Below the pieces are notes generated by a model, which saw nothing but the letters and a program-made list of their open reading frames with translations, was not told the origin of the DNA and searched no databases. Below are positions 49,849 to 59,148 of a stretch of DNA of 64,000 bases, piece after piece. The DNA comes from Woronichinia naegeliana WA131 (GTDB taxonomy: Bacteria; Cyanobacteriota; Cyanobacteriia; Cyanobacteriales; Microcystaceae): contig CP073041.1 of assembly GCA_025370055.1 (NCBI GenBank), forward strand, positions 3,782,001 through 3,846,000, given 5' to 3'. The position numbers were made by a program, and so were the translations under genes. Each line of letters begins with the position of its first letter. The first letter of the stretch is position 1.

Positions 49849-49990
49849 TTTGCAGTAGGCTTTTAAGTAGGTGAAACTTAAGAATTGTCAAATTCTTTTA
49901 TCGGCCTCTCCTTCTCTAATTTTAAGTGACTGGTTTCAATTAAATTGAACATAGATTTTGTGCCTGATCTCCTCTACCCATCTTGATAAG

Positions 49991-50157
49991 GCTACTGTGT
50001 ACACACATCTAACCGTTAACCTCGTTTTGCCCCCCCGGCCCCCCAACCTTGGGGGGAGATCTGTATCTTTCTCGGTTCAAAGTCCCTCAGCATTGGGGGA
50101 TTTAGGGGGCTAGATAAGGTTAAACAGAAAACCAAAGACTTGTGTGTACACAGTAGC
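49991..50157. mobile_element. 167-bp MITE with 17-bp inverted repeats and 8-bp target duplication
   Basis: The ends GCTACTGTGTACACACA (49991-50007) and its exact inverse (50141-50157) are flanked by TTGATAAG (49983-49990 and 50158-50165). The interior is C- and G-rich, with no gene. It is inserted in a larger repeat whose outer ends TTTTAAGTAGGT (about 49862) and ACCTACTTAACT (about 50210) are inverted, related to the repeat at 38291-38398. Confidence 0.82.
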
Positions 50158-50222
50158 TTGATAAGAGGGGTGTCCTACGGAAGGAGGGATCTTATAAATT
50201 TTAAGACCTACCTACTTAACTA

Positions 50223-51482
50223 ATGGAAATTTTGTCTTGGGAATCATTAAAAACGGCTGAAAAGTGCGCTATTCAAAAAGCGTTTCGGGAAGATTGTCAT
50301 TCTTTGGATTGGGTTGCACCTCTCAATGTCGAAGAACTATCGGATTTTGTCTGTCAAGTTGCGGCTCAAAAGCAATCTATTTTGCCGATGGGTTCAGGCA
50401 GTAAGCTCGGTTGGGGTAACTTGGTTAATCCGGTTAATTACGTTCTCAGTACACGAAAATTAAATCGTTTGGTTGATCATGCGATCGCCGATTTAACCAT
50501 TACGGCCGAAGCGGGCATGAAATTGGCAGATCTTCAGGCCTTATTAAAACCCCATCGTCAATTTTTACCCATTGATCCCGCCTATTCTGAACAGGCCACC
50601 TTAGGGGGCATTATGGCCACTGGTGATACGGGCAGTTGGCGACAACGTTACGGAGGAATTCGGGATTTAGTATTAGGTTTTTCCTTTGTGCGGTGGGATG
50701 GAAAAATTGCGAAGGCTGGCAGTCGTGTTGTCAAAAATGTGGCCGGTTACGATCTGATGAAATTATTTACGGGTTCCTACGGTACTTTAGGCATTATTTC
50801 TCAGATTACGTTTCGCCTTTATCCCTTACCGGAAACCTCCCAAACCCTTTGGTTATCAGGTCAGGCAGCATCAGTGGCTACATTAGCTCAACAATTTTTA
50901 AAATCTGGATTAGCACCAACGGCAGCGGATATTTTATCTTCTGATTTAGCTCAATCACTGCATTTAGGTTCAGAAATCGGGCTATTAGTGCGTTTTCAAA
51001 ATATTCCCGAAAGTGTTCAAGAACAGGTCAAGCAATTACAAGTCATGGCGGCGGCGATCGCTTTAAATCAACGCAGTTTCATTGAGGAAGAAGAAAGGCA
51101 ATTATGGCAAAACTTATCCTCCACAATGACTGTCCCTAAATCTGAAGCCGAAATCATCTGTAAAATCGGTGTTATGCCGGAGCAAGCGGTTCATTTTCTT
51201 CAGCAATATTCAGGTCTAGGACAAATTCATTTAGCGACTGGATTGGGTCGCTTATCGCTGCCTGAATTGGATTGGCTGCAACTTTCTCCACAACGACTTT
51301 TCTGTGAAAAATATCGCGGTTTTCTGACGGTTTTAGCCTCATCAGCTAGTTTGAAGGAGAAATTTGAACCCTGGGGTTACAGTGGCAATAGTCTAAACAT
51401 TATGCGCCAACTTAAATACAAATTTGATCCGCACCATTGTTTTAGTCCAGGACGCTTTTGGAGTGATCATCCTTTAGATTGA
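50223..51482 (+). CDS. glcE: FAD-binding oxidoreductase, GlcE-like (glycolate dehydrogenase subunit)
   Basis: A 419-aa protein with an FAD_binding_4 domain: ILPMGSGSKLGWGN, LNRLVDHAIADLTITAEAGMKLADLQALL, FLPIDPAYSEQATLGGIMATGDTGSWRQRYGGIRDLVLG, RVVKNVAGYDLMKLFTGSYGTLGIISQITFRLYPLP. These segments and the length fit GlcE, which with GlcD and GlcF oxidises glycolate in photorespiration. The C-terminal CFSPGRFW is typical. GlcD and GlcF are not next to it here, which is normal in cyanobacteria. The gene symbol is based on motifs, not context. Confidence 0.75.
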   Translation: MEILSWESLKTAEKCAIQKAFREDCHSLDWVAPLNVEELSDFVCQVAAQKQSILPMGSGSKLGWGNLVNPVNYVLSTRKLNRLVDHAIADLTITAEAGMKLADLQALLKPHRQFLPIDPAYSEQATLGGIMATGDTGSWRQRYGGIRDLVLGFSFVRWDGKIAKAGSRVVKNVAGYDLMKLFTGSYGTLGIISQITFRLYPLPETSQTLWLSGQAASVATLAQQFLKSGLAPTAADILSSDLAQSLHLGSEIGLLVRFQNIPESVQEQVKQLQVMAAAIALNQRSFIEEEERQLWQNLSSTMTVPKSEAEIICKIGVMPEQAVHFLQQYSGLGQIHLATGLGRLSLPELDWLQLSPQRLFCEKYRGFLTVLASSASLKEKFEPWGYSGNSLNIMRQLKYKFDPHHCFSPGRFWSDHPLD

Positions 51483-51532
51483 TTTTCTCTGTCTAGTTTC
51501 CCGCTTGTGCCCTTCTTTTCTGAATTGACGCT

Positions 51533-51696
51533 GCAATTCTCAGGAAATCGCGATAAACCTCACAAGTCTCAGGAACTCCTAGGCAATATAATGAACCCAA
51601 AAGAATTACGACCTTGAGCCTTTGGAGCCTTTCAAGACAATGTTAAGCAAAGTCCCTGCCAAAATTGAAGCGATCGCCGTCCGTGAAATTCTTGAT
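51533..51696 (+). repeat. Duplicate of eno promoter region and first 19 codons
   Basis: 164 bp nearly identical (about six mismatches) to 52740-52903, the true eno leader. It includes the TATAAT-like -10 and the start [19 protein letters not shown] (ATG at 51640), after which homology ends and the frame runs antisense through the Uma2 gene to 51864. It may produce an antisense transcript to that gene. Confidence 0.85.
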
Positions 51697-51739
51697 GTTT
51701 TTATAATCAAGCTGTATGTTGCGATAGTCAGACGATCGC

Positions 51740-52345
51740 TTAAAAACGGGGCAAAATATCTTCTAAACAGAGTTGTAAATCAGGAAATAAAGATGAGAAA
51801 ATATGGGATTTTAAACGATATTGGGTTTGTTGAGACTCTTCTCCCATTAGTTGACACACCGTAAAAGTTGGTTGTTTCGGTTTACCAATAAAGGCAACTC
51901 CACCTAACCCCCGATAATCTACAATCCAATATTCTGGAATTCCTAAAAAAGCATATTCCTCAACTTTTCTGGCATAGTCTGTTTCCCAATTGGTACTCAC
52001 CACTTCTACGACTAATTTAATTGATCTTCCTAGAGTAATAATCGGTTCTCGATGCCAAAATGGTTCGTCGCCTAACACTCTTTCGTCTAACACGATCAAA
52101 TCGGGACGACGCGCTGTTGCAATCTCAGAAAAGGGACGAATTAGACAGGTACGTGGTATAAACCAAGGCTGCTTATTTTGCAGTAATGCCATGCCAATAT
52201 AGGCCGCCAATTTACCGCTAACGGTTTCGTGATAACCTGTGGGTTCCATGTCAATTAATTCCCCATCGGCTAATTCGTACTGGGGAGAATCTGCATATTG
52301 CTCTAAAAATTCTTCCAGGGTAATTGCTTTAGATACTGTTAACAT
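51740..52345 (-). CDS. Uma2 family (DUF820) PD-(D/E)xK-like protein
   Basis: A 201-aa protein with the family pattern: MLTVSKAITLEEFLEQYADSPQYELADGELIDMEPTGYHETVSGKLAAYI, ARRPDLIVLD, IKLVVEVVSTNWETDYARKVEEYAFLGIPEYWIVDYRG. This second Uma2 copy differs clearly from that at 2016. It lies between the two eno leader copies. Function unknown; the restriction-endonuclease-like fold is established for the family. Confidence 0.85.
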   Translation of the reverse strand: MLTVSKAITLEEFLEQYADSPQYELADGELIDMEPTGYHETVSGKLAAYIGMALLQNKQPWFIPRTCLIRPFSEIATARRPDLIVLDERVLGDEPFWHREPIITLGRSIKLVVEVVSTNWETDYARKVEEYAFLGIPEYWIVDYRGLGGVAFIGKPKQPTFTVCQLMGEESQQTQYRLKSHIFSSLFPDLQLCLEDILPRF

Positions 52346-52459
52346 GAGATGTTACCAAAAGTTGGGAATAATCGTTTATTAAAATGCTTAAAAACTGGTA
52401 GGGGTTTGGTTTCCAAATCTATAAATCAACGGACTTAGGAATTAAGCCCCTAGCTTTAA

Positions 52460-52588
52460 TCAAAAGGTTCCGTTGGTAACGTAGTTGAGAGCACTAGCTG
52501 ACTGGGGATTAGCCAAAACGGCCGTCACGGCACAGAGGGAAACTGCGGATAGGTTCAAGAAGGCGGATGCCGGAAACTTTTTGGTCAT
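52460..52588 (-). pseudogene. Signal peptide plus start of a secreted (PEP-CTERM/choice-of-anchor-like) protein
   Basis: A 42-codon minus-strand frame from the ATG at 52588, preceded by AAGGA. MTKKFPASAFLNLSAVSLCA, then VTAVLANPQSASA is a good Sec signal with an AxA-type cleavage site, followed by LNYVTNGTF and TGA. The NxVxNGTFE-like start is usual for secreted choice-of-anchor proteins; the rest is missing. Either a remnant or a tiny secreted peptide. Confidence 0.5.
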
Positions 52589-52801
52589 TGAGTTTTTCCT
52601 TACATAAGATTTTTCATGGGCAAATCGTAGCAAATATTTACGATTGAGACAAGTAGCGGCCTTAGCCCAACCTACCCAATTTTTGAGTGCAATCTGTTTG
52701 TGATGGAAAAGGGCGATCGCTGTTTATCCACCAGATAGAGCAATTCTCAGGAAATCGCGATAAACCTCACAAGCCCCAGGAACTCCTAGGCAATATAATA
52801 A

Positions 52802-54145
<1,344 letters not shown>

Positions 54146-54169
54146 TTAATCTTAAAGATTAGAAAATTT

Positions 54170-54193
54170 GGTGGGAATTTACCCACCTTTTTT
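54170..54193 (+). terminator. Intrinsic terminator of eno
   Basis: GGTGGG (54170-54175), AATTTA loop, CCCACC (54182-54187), TTTTTT: a perfect 6-bp GC stem with a U-tract, 25 bp after the eno stop. Confidence 0.85.
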
Positions 54194-54403
54194 AAGCAAT
54201 GGAAAAATTAAAGACAGTAAAACTTGGTACGGGGACAACCAACTTAGTTCTCATCACATCTGTTTCTTCGTGCAACCCCAAAAGTACCACAATGAAAAGT
54301 GGCACACAGTTTGCTTGATCTACGCTGTTTATAGGGCATGGTTTAACAATTAAACACCATATATGGCTACATTAAAAAAAAGTGAATGATTTTGTCAAAA
54401 AAG

Positions 54404-54442
54404 ATTTACATTTTGTTAAAACGCATTTACATTCCGTTAAAA
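54404..54442 (+). promoter_or_regulatory. Two phased 18-bp direct repeats upstream of the 64-aa/529-aa gene pair
   Basis: ATTTACATTTTGTTAAAA (54404-54421) and ATTTACATTCCGTTAAAA (54425-54442) differ by two bases and repeat every 21 bp, about two helical turns. They sit 109 bp before the ATG of the small gene in an A/T-rich region; the arrangement is that of tandem regulator sites on one DNA face. The binding protein is unknown. Bases 54194-54403 show no gene. Confidence 0.55.
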
Positions 54443-54550
54443 TAAATGTAGGGTTGTAAACTAATTGATTGCTTGTCTCATCCAAAGGCATAATCTAAAA
54501 TCAACAGAGATTGTTTTCTAAGATACACATACCAATAAAAGAGGTTTATT

Positions 54551-54745
54551 ATGGCAACTCTAGAAAAAAATATACACGATATAGCTAGAGAAGCTAGAGA
54601 ATGGGTTTCTTCGGAGGAAGGTCAAAAGACTATTGAAAAAGCCCTAAAAGAATCGAAAGAAGTGTTATCTCGTCTTCATCAATCATCAGCAAATAACGCA
54701 GAAACACTTAAAAGCCTTGCTTCTCGAAAAATTAGCAATTTTTAA
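54551..54745 (+). CDS. Small helical protein of unknown function (64 aa)
   Basis: MATLEKNIHDIAREAREWVS, then SEEGQKTIEKALKESKEVLSRLHQ and SSANNAETLKSLASRKISNF. Entirely predicted helical and charged, without membrane segment or Cys. GAGG lies about 6 nt before the ATG. It is followed after 48 bp by the 529-aa cysteine-protease-like gene on the same strand, with two 18-bp repeats upstream, so the two form a probable operon. It could be a regulator, inhibitor or substrate of the larger protein; no evidence decides this. Confidence 0.6.
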   Translation: MATLEKNIHDIAREAREWVSSEEGQKTIEKALKESKEVLSRLHQSSANNAETLKSLASRKISNF

Positions 54746-54793
54746 TCTTCTGAAAAATATTAGCTCGTTTTATTAGTTTATTTTTGACCTAAA

Positions 54794-56383
54794 GTGAGTT
54801 CAAACTTCAAAGTAGTCGGATACTCTATTGGCGAATTAAAGTCCGTTCTTGCGGGCAATTCCAAGGCTTCTATTCATCTTATAGAGTCAAAGATTTACAT
54901 CGTGTATTTCGAGGAGTATTTTGATACGCTAAAAGCTCGAACAATTATAGTTGAGTATAACTATGTTGATCGTGATTTTCTAGAGGATTTTGCAGGATAT
55001 TATGTCAGGTGTTTTCCTGACTATAAAAGGTATTGCACTCGTATTCATTTTTTTGATCGTTCATTTACTGAAGACGACTTCAAGAATCTAATAAGTGCCT
55101 GTGAAAATAACTTACTAACTGAAAAAGATTTGCAAGATAGCTACTTGGGCTTTGTTATTGTCAAGCCTCTTCCAAAAACTATTATAGGCCGAACCTGTCT
55201 CCGTACTTATCCCAAAAATAATGCGGGAAAGGACGGAGAAAGATTTTTTCCGATTATTCGACAATACAATGTTAACCTTTTCGGTATTTCATTAAATGTT
55301 GAAACTCTTGCTTTTCAAGAACAAGATCAAGTAGCCGCCGCTTGTGCAACTAGTGCTTTATGGACTGTATTTCAAGGAACTGGAAAAAAGTTTCAACACT
55401 CAATACCATCACCCGTAAAAATAACAGAAAAAGCTTTTCAAAGTTTTCCTTTAGCCACTCGTGCATTTCCTAATCGTGATGGATTGACAGCCGAGATGAT
55501 GGCTCAAGCAATTAGAGATGTAGGGCTAGAGCCTTTCAGCCTAAACCCACGTGAGGAGTATGTTAGAAAAGCCACATTGTATGCCTATTTGCGCGGACAA
55601 ATTCCTATTTTGCTCGGATTTACAATATATAAAGTAAATGAGCAGTATCAACGCGATTACACAATTGGAGGACACGCAGTTGCTGTTACAGGATTTCATC
55701 TTGGCAGTCAAATAGAACCGCTTATGTCATCAGGTTTTCTGCTGAAAGCTTCTCAAATGGACAAAATTTATGTTCACGATGATCAGGTTGGCCCTTTTTC
55801 TAGAATGAACTTCGATAAGATAAAAATTTCTTCGGAAGATTCACCACAAATAGACTCTATTTCTACGTCATGGGGAAGTCAAGGAGGTAATTATAGGGCA
55901 GTTATTGAGTTAATATTGATACCTCTTTATCATAAAATTAGGATTCCCTTCGAGGTTGTTTTTGATGCTACTGTAAGATTTAACTGGTTTTTCATTGAAA
56001 GTTTAATAATTAACGAAAAAATACCATTTCTTGAAGAAAGATTAGAATGGGATATTTACTTAACAACAGTTAATGACTTAAAATCTGAAATCTTCAATTC
56101 TAATGAGATCGAAAGTAAACTACGTTTAGAAGTATTGTCGTATAGTTTGCCTCATTTTATTTGGCGTGCAACAGCCACTCATGAAGGAGATAAAGTTTTA
56201 GATTTTCTTTTCGATGCTACTGATATTGAGCAAGGCCAGTTTTTTCTAAGAGCAATTGAATATAATCAGGAACTATCAGAAGTATTGCGAGAAATAGCCA
56301 AGTCTCCATCTTTAGAACAGACTTTTCAAACAACCTCAGAAGGAAAAATTATTGAATGGTTTAAACAACAATCGAATGATTAG
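54794..56383 (+). CDS. Hypothetical protein with papain/C39-like cysteine protease core
   Basis: A 529-aa protein starting at GTG 54794. Residues 1-170 are an unassigned N-terminal domain. Residues 175-345 carry a Cys-peptidase-like arrangement: Q177/Q179 then C184 in QEQDQVAAACATSALWTVFQ (oxyanion Gln plus nucleophile at helix start), H294 in IGGHAVAVTGF and D329/D330 in IYVHDDQVGPFSRM. This order Q-C-H-D fits papain-like/C39-like peptidases. Residues 370-529 form a C-terminal domain of unknown fold. No signal peptide. Base composition is AT-rich compared with eno. It is paired with the 64-aa gene and followed by an eno 3' fragment. Substrate and role unknown; I infer only the fold. Confidence 0.6.
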   Translation: MSSNFKVVGYSIGELKSVLAGNSKASIHLIESKIYIVYFEEYFDTLKARTIIVEYNYVDRDFLEDFAGYYVRCFPDYKRYCTRIHFFDRSFTEDDFKNLISACENNLLTEKDLQDSYLGFVIVKPLPKTIIGRTCLRTYPKNNAGKDGERFFPIIRQYNVNLFGISLNVETLAFQEQDQVAAACATSALWTVFQGTGKKFQHSIPSPVKITEKAFQSFPLATRAFPNRDGLTAEMMAQAIRDVGLEPFSLNPREEYVRKATLYAYLRGQIPILLGFTIYKVNEQYQRDYTIGGHAVAVTGFHLGSQIEPLMSSGFLLKASQMDKIYVHDDQVGPFSRMNFDKIKISSEDSPQIDSISTSWGSQGGNYRAVIELILIPLYHKIRIPFEVVFDATVRFNWFFIESLIINEKIPFLEERLEWDIYLTTVNDLKSEIFNSNEIESKLRLEVLSYSLPHFIWRATATHEGDKVLDFLFDATDIEQGQFFLRAIEYNQELSEVLREIAKSPSLEQTFQTTSEGKIIEWFKQQSND

Positions 56384-56446
56384 AGACTTTGTTATGGAAA
56401 ACTAAAAAATGCGATCGCAATCAAAATCCTTAGATGACATTATTTC

Positions 56447-56519
56447 CGCTGATTTGGCGGTGGCCACCCGTGCGGGTCAAATTAAAACGGGTTCTCTCTG
56501 TCGTGGTGAATCAGAATAG
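56447..56519 (+). pseudogene. Fragment of eno 3' region
   Basis: 56447-56510 is about 94% identical to eno 53983-54046 and encodes [20 protein letters not shown] followed by ESE and stop. The four mismatches suggest that it descends from a diverged eno copy. It lies just after the 529-aa gene, so the pair is enclosed by eno sequence on both sides. The rest of 56384-56705 shows no gene. Confidence 0.85.
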
Positions 56520-56705
56520 AACTTAAGTCTTGACCGAGTTGAGATATTAATTGCCGCGGCATAACCGCCTTTTTGGGTAAAGCAATAGTTGACCAAAGCT
56601 TTTCTCCTGTCGTCCTATAATGAGATCTGGCCAACGGTCTGGGTAAAACTGGTAAGCCGAATTGGTACTGGCACTATATGAATGCTAAGGAGTTTAAGTT
56701 CAAAA

Positions 56706-57587
56706 ATGGGAACTATCTGGGAATTAGATTTTTATTCGCGCCCAATTTTAGATGAAGAGCAAAAAAAACAATGGGAAGTATTGATTTGCGAGTCCCCCCA
56801 GTCTCCCCGACAGTTACCAGAGTCCCTATTTCGCTATAGCCAATTTTGTCCGAGCAGTACCGTTAACTCTGTTTGGCTCAAAGAAGCGATTAAGGCAGCG
56901 ATCGCCGAATCAGGAGAAATGCCCCAAAAGATACGCTTTTTCCGACGGCAGATGAATAACATGATCAGTAAAGCCTGTGAGGAGTTAGGGATTCCTCCAG
57001 CCCCCAGTCGTCGTACCTATAGCTTGAACCAGTGGCTCAATCAACGTCTAGTCGAATTTTATCCTCAGCAACCAGGCTATGATCCCCAATTAGTCAAAAA
57101 TACATCGGTTCAATATCCAGCTTTGAATGCTATTCCCCTACCCGATGCGATTCGCGGCGATCGCGGGGATCAATGGGCCTTAGTTAGCTTGGAAGTAGCG
57201 GCCTTTGAAGATTTACCCGAATGGGAGATTAGCTTTGGAGAAAGTTTTCCCTTGACCGCCTTTGGTGTCACCCCAGAAACTTCAATTCCAGGCTTAATTC
57301 TCTTTTCACCGCGATCGCTGCCCTTTGCCGGTTGGTTGTCGGGATTAGAATTGGGCTATCTCAGCTTCAGCAAAACCCCTCAACCCATGATTCGCCTAGA
57401 GACGGGAACCAGTGACAGTTGGATTTTAGCCAATATGACCAATGCCAATACCGTGGCCGAGGCCCAGGGCTTTGAACAACGCAAGGCGCAAGCCCATAAT
57501 CTCCATTTTCTCGCCATTCAAGATCGTCCTGAATCAGAGTCGTTTGCGGGCTTTTGGCTTCTTCAAGAAGCTGATGAACTCAAATAA
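56706..57587 (+). CDS. Tab2/Atab2-family RNA-binding protein
   Basis: About 293 aa starting MGTIWELDFYSRPILDEEQKKQWEVLICES, the hallmark of the Tab2/DUF1092 family. Next come FFRRQMNNMISKACEELGIPPAPSRRTYSLNQWLNQRL and a C-terminal half with RDRGDQWALVSLEVAAFEDL and LSFSKTPQPMIRLETGTSDSWILANM. In plants and algae Tab2 binds the psaB leader and is needed for photosystem I translation; the cyanobacterial homologue is presumed similar. I chose the ATG at 56706 over 56682 because family members begin MGxIWELDFYSRP, with AAGGAG upstream. Confidence 0.88.
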   Translation: MGTIWELDFYSRPILDEEQKKQWEVLICESPQSPRQLPESLFRYSQFCPSSTVNSVWLKEAIKAAIAESGEMPQKIRFFRRQMNNMISKACEELGIPPAPSRRTYSLNQWLNQRLVEFYPQQPGYDPQLVKNTSVQYPALNAIPLPDAIRGDRGDQWALVSLEVAAFEDLPEWEISFGESFPLTAFGVTPETSIPGLILFSPRSLPFAGWLSGLELGYLSFSKTPQPMIRLETGTSDSWILANMTNANTVAEAQGFEQRKAQAHNLHFLAIQDRPESESFAGFWLLQEADELK

Positions 57588-57760
57588 AAAGCTAAAACGA
57601 GGGAGAATTTTTCTCTAAAGCCTGACAAAAATTATAACCAGGAAGATGACTAAGGGGTCAAAAACAAGTAATATGGATAGGCTAGGGGTACTTTGTTCAC
57701 AAACAAAAATAGTTCCCCCCCCATCCCATATCCTTGATTAGGAGGTTTAAAAATTCAGGA

Positions 57761-57943
57761 ATGACTCAAGTTGTCGTCGGTCAAAACGAACCCATCGAAT
57801 CAGCCTTACGTCGCTTCAAACGCCAAGTCGCCAAGGCAGGCATTTATACAGATTTCAAGAAACACCAATTCTTTGAAACACCTCAGGAAAAACGGAAACG
57901 TAAGGAAGCCACCCGTAGAAGACAGCGTTCCCGTCGTCGCTAG
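57761..57943 (+). CDS. rpsU: 30S ribosomal protein S21
   Basis: A 60-aa basic protein: [60 protein letters not shown]. The conserved N-terminal [18 protein letters not shown] and the Arg-rich tail identify S21, which sits near the 16S 3' end at the mRNA exit. I chose 57761 because this is the family start; GGAGG lies about 15 nt upstream. Confidence 0.95.
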   Translation: MTQVVVGQNEPIESALRRFKRQVAKAGIYTDFKKHQFFETPQEKRKRKEATRRRQRSRRR

Positions 57944-57968
57944 ATGAAAAATGATGTTGAGATGTTAG

Positions 57969-57989
57969 CCCCTCCCGTTTTGAGAGGGG
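57969..57989. terminator. Possible bidirectional terminator hairpin between rpsU and phaC
   Basis: CCCCTC (57969-57974), 9-base loop, GAGGGG (57984-57989), followed by a weak T-rich TTATCTATTATTT. The position between convergent genes supports it. Confidence 0.45.
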
Positions 57990-58000
57990 TTATCTATTAT

Positions 58001-59107
58001 TTAGGATTGACGGGATTTTAACCAATCGGCGATCGCTGGGGGCAGATCTCGTTGGACTTTACCACTGACATACATGCCAATATGACCGACGGGGAAGGAT
58101 TTAACGGTGTAATCCTCGTTGTTGATGTAATCTCCCAGGGCCAGGGAAGAAGCCGGAGCCACTAAATGATCTTTTTCGGCATAGAGATTGAGGATAGGCA
58201 TGGTTAAATTGCTAAGATGAACCGGGCGATCGCCGATCACTATTTCCCCCTTAATTAACTTATTCCCTTGATAGAAATCCTTGAGGAATTGGCGATAGGT
58301 TTCTCCGGCTTGGTCAGGACTATCAAAAATCCATTTTTCCATGCGGAGAAAGTTAACTAATTTATCTTCACTTTCCATGATTTCTGGCATATCTAAATAT
58401 TTTTGATAACTTAGCTGTAACGGTTTCAGCATCAAAAATTCTAGATTGAGAAAATCGCCTGGAATATTTCCCAAGGCATCCACCATCAGATCAATATCCA
58501 CTGCCTCGGCTCCGATGGTGCAACCACCCCTGGCATTTAATAGCGTTTCTGGTTGGTGGAAGTCAACCGGAGCGACCATAACAATCAGATTTTTAACCTT
58601 TTCGGGGTAAATGGCTGCATAACAAAGGCTAAAGGTTCCGCCTTGGCAAACCCCCAGTAAATTAATTTTAGGAAGATGATGCCGTTCTCGAATCACATCC
58701 ACACAGTTATTGATATAGCCATTGAGATAATCATCCAAGGTTAACCAGCGATCGCTGCGAGTGGGATAGCCCCAATCAATGAGATAGACATCAATGCCCA
58801 GTTTAAGTAGATTGGCCACCAGGGAACGGTCAGCCTGTAAGTCCACCATATAGGGACGGTTGACCAGGGCATAGACAATCAAAACCGGAATGGCCAGGGG
58901 ATGTTCAACCACCGGCTTAAAGCGATAGAGAACAATTTTATCTTCCTGATAGATCGCCTCCTTGGGGGTTACACCGATTTGAATATCCTCTTCCGTGAGA
59001 TTACTCAAATTTTCAATTCCCTTAACCACCTTTTTGGTTAATTCAACATATTCATGGGTGGATTCTTCAATTCGCATTTGCGTTAAAAACGGTAGCATAA
59101 TTCTCAT
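58001..59107 (-). CDS. phaC: Class III polyhydroxyalkanoate synthase subunit PhaC
   Basis: A 368-aa alpha/beta-hydrolase-like enzyme polymerising 3-hydroxyacyl-CoA into PHB granules together with PhaE. The lipase-like box G-V-C-Q-G-G places the nucleophile at C154 in INLLGVCQGGTFSLCYA. Catalytic Asp lies in LNLYAEKDHLVAPASS and His in VGHIGMYVSGK. VYLIDWGYPTRSDRWLTLDDY is typical of the synthase. Length fits class III. An in-frame ATG at 59098 is an alternative start. Its partner phaE lies upstream, but an ISKra4-like element (59149-60538) now separates them. Confidence 0.94.
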   Translation of the reverse strand: MRIMLPFLTQMRIEESTHEYVELTKKVVKGIENLSNLTEEDIQIGVTPKEAIYQEDKIVLYRFKPVVEHPLAIPVLIVYALVNRPYMVDLQADRSLVANLLKLGIDVYLIDWGYPTRSDRWLTLDDYLNGYINNCVDVIRERHHLPKINLLGVCQGGTFSLCYAAIYPEKVKNLIVMVAPVDFHQPETLLNARGGCTIGAEAVDIDLMVDALGNIPGDFLNLEFLMLKPLQLSYQKYLDMPEIMESEDKLVNFLRMEKWIFDSPDQAGETYRQFLKDFYQGNKLIKGEIVIGDRPVHLSNLTMPILNLYAEKDHLVAPASSLALGDYINNEDYTVKSFPVGHIGMYVSGKVQRDLPPAIADWLKSRQS

Positions 59108-59148
59108 CCAGTTAATGATAAAAAGCAGAGGAAAAGCCTGATTCTTGA

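Noticed and set aside
51622-51864. Apparent 80-codon gene beginning [14 protein letters not shown]
   Set aside because: It is a truncated duplicate of the eno start fused to antisense sequence of the Uma2 gene, with a spurious TTG start.
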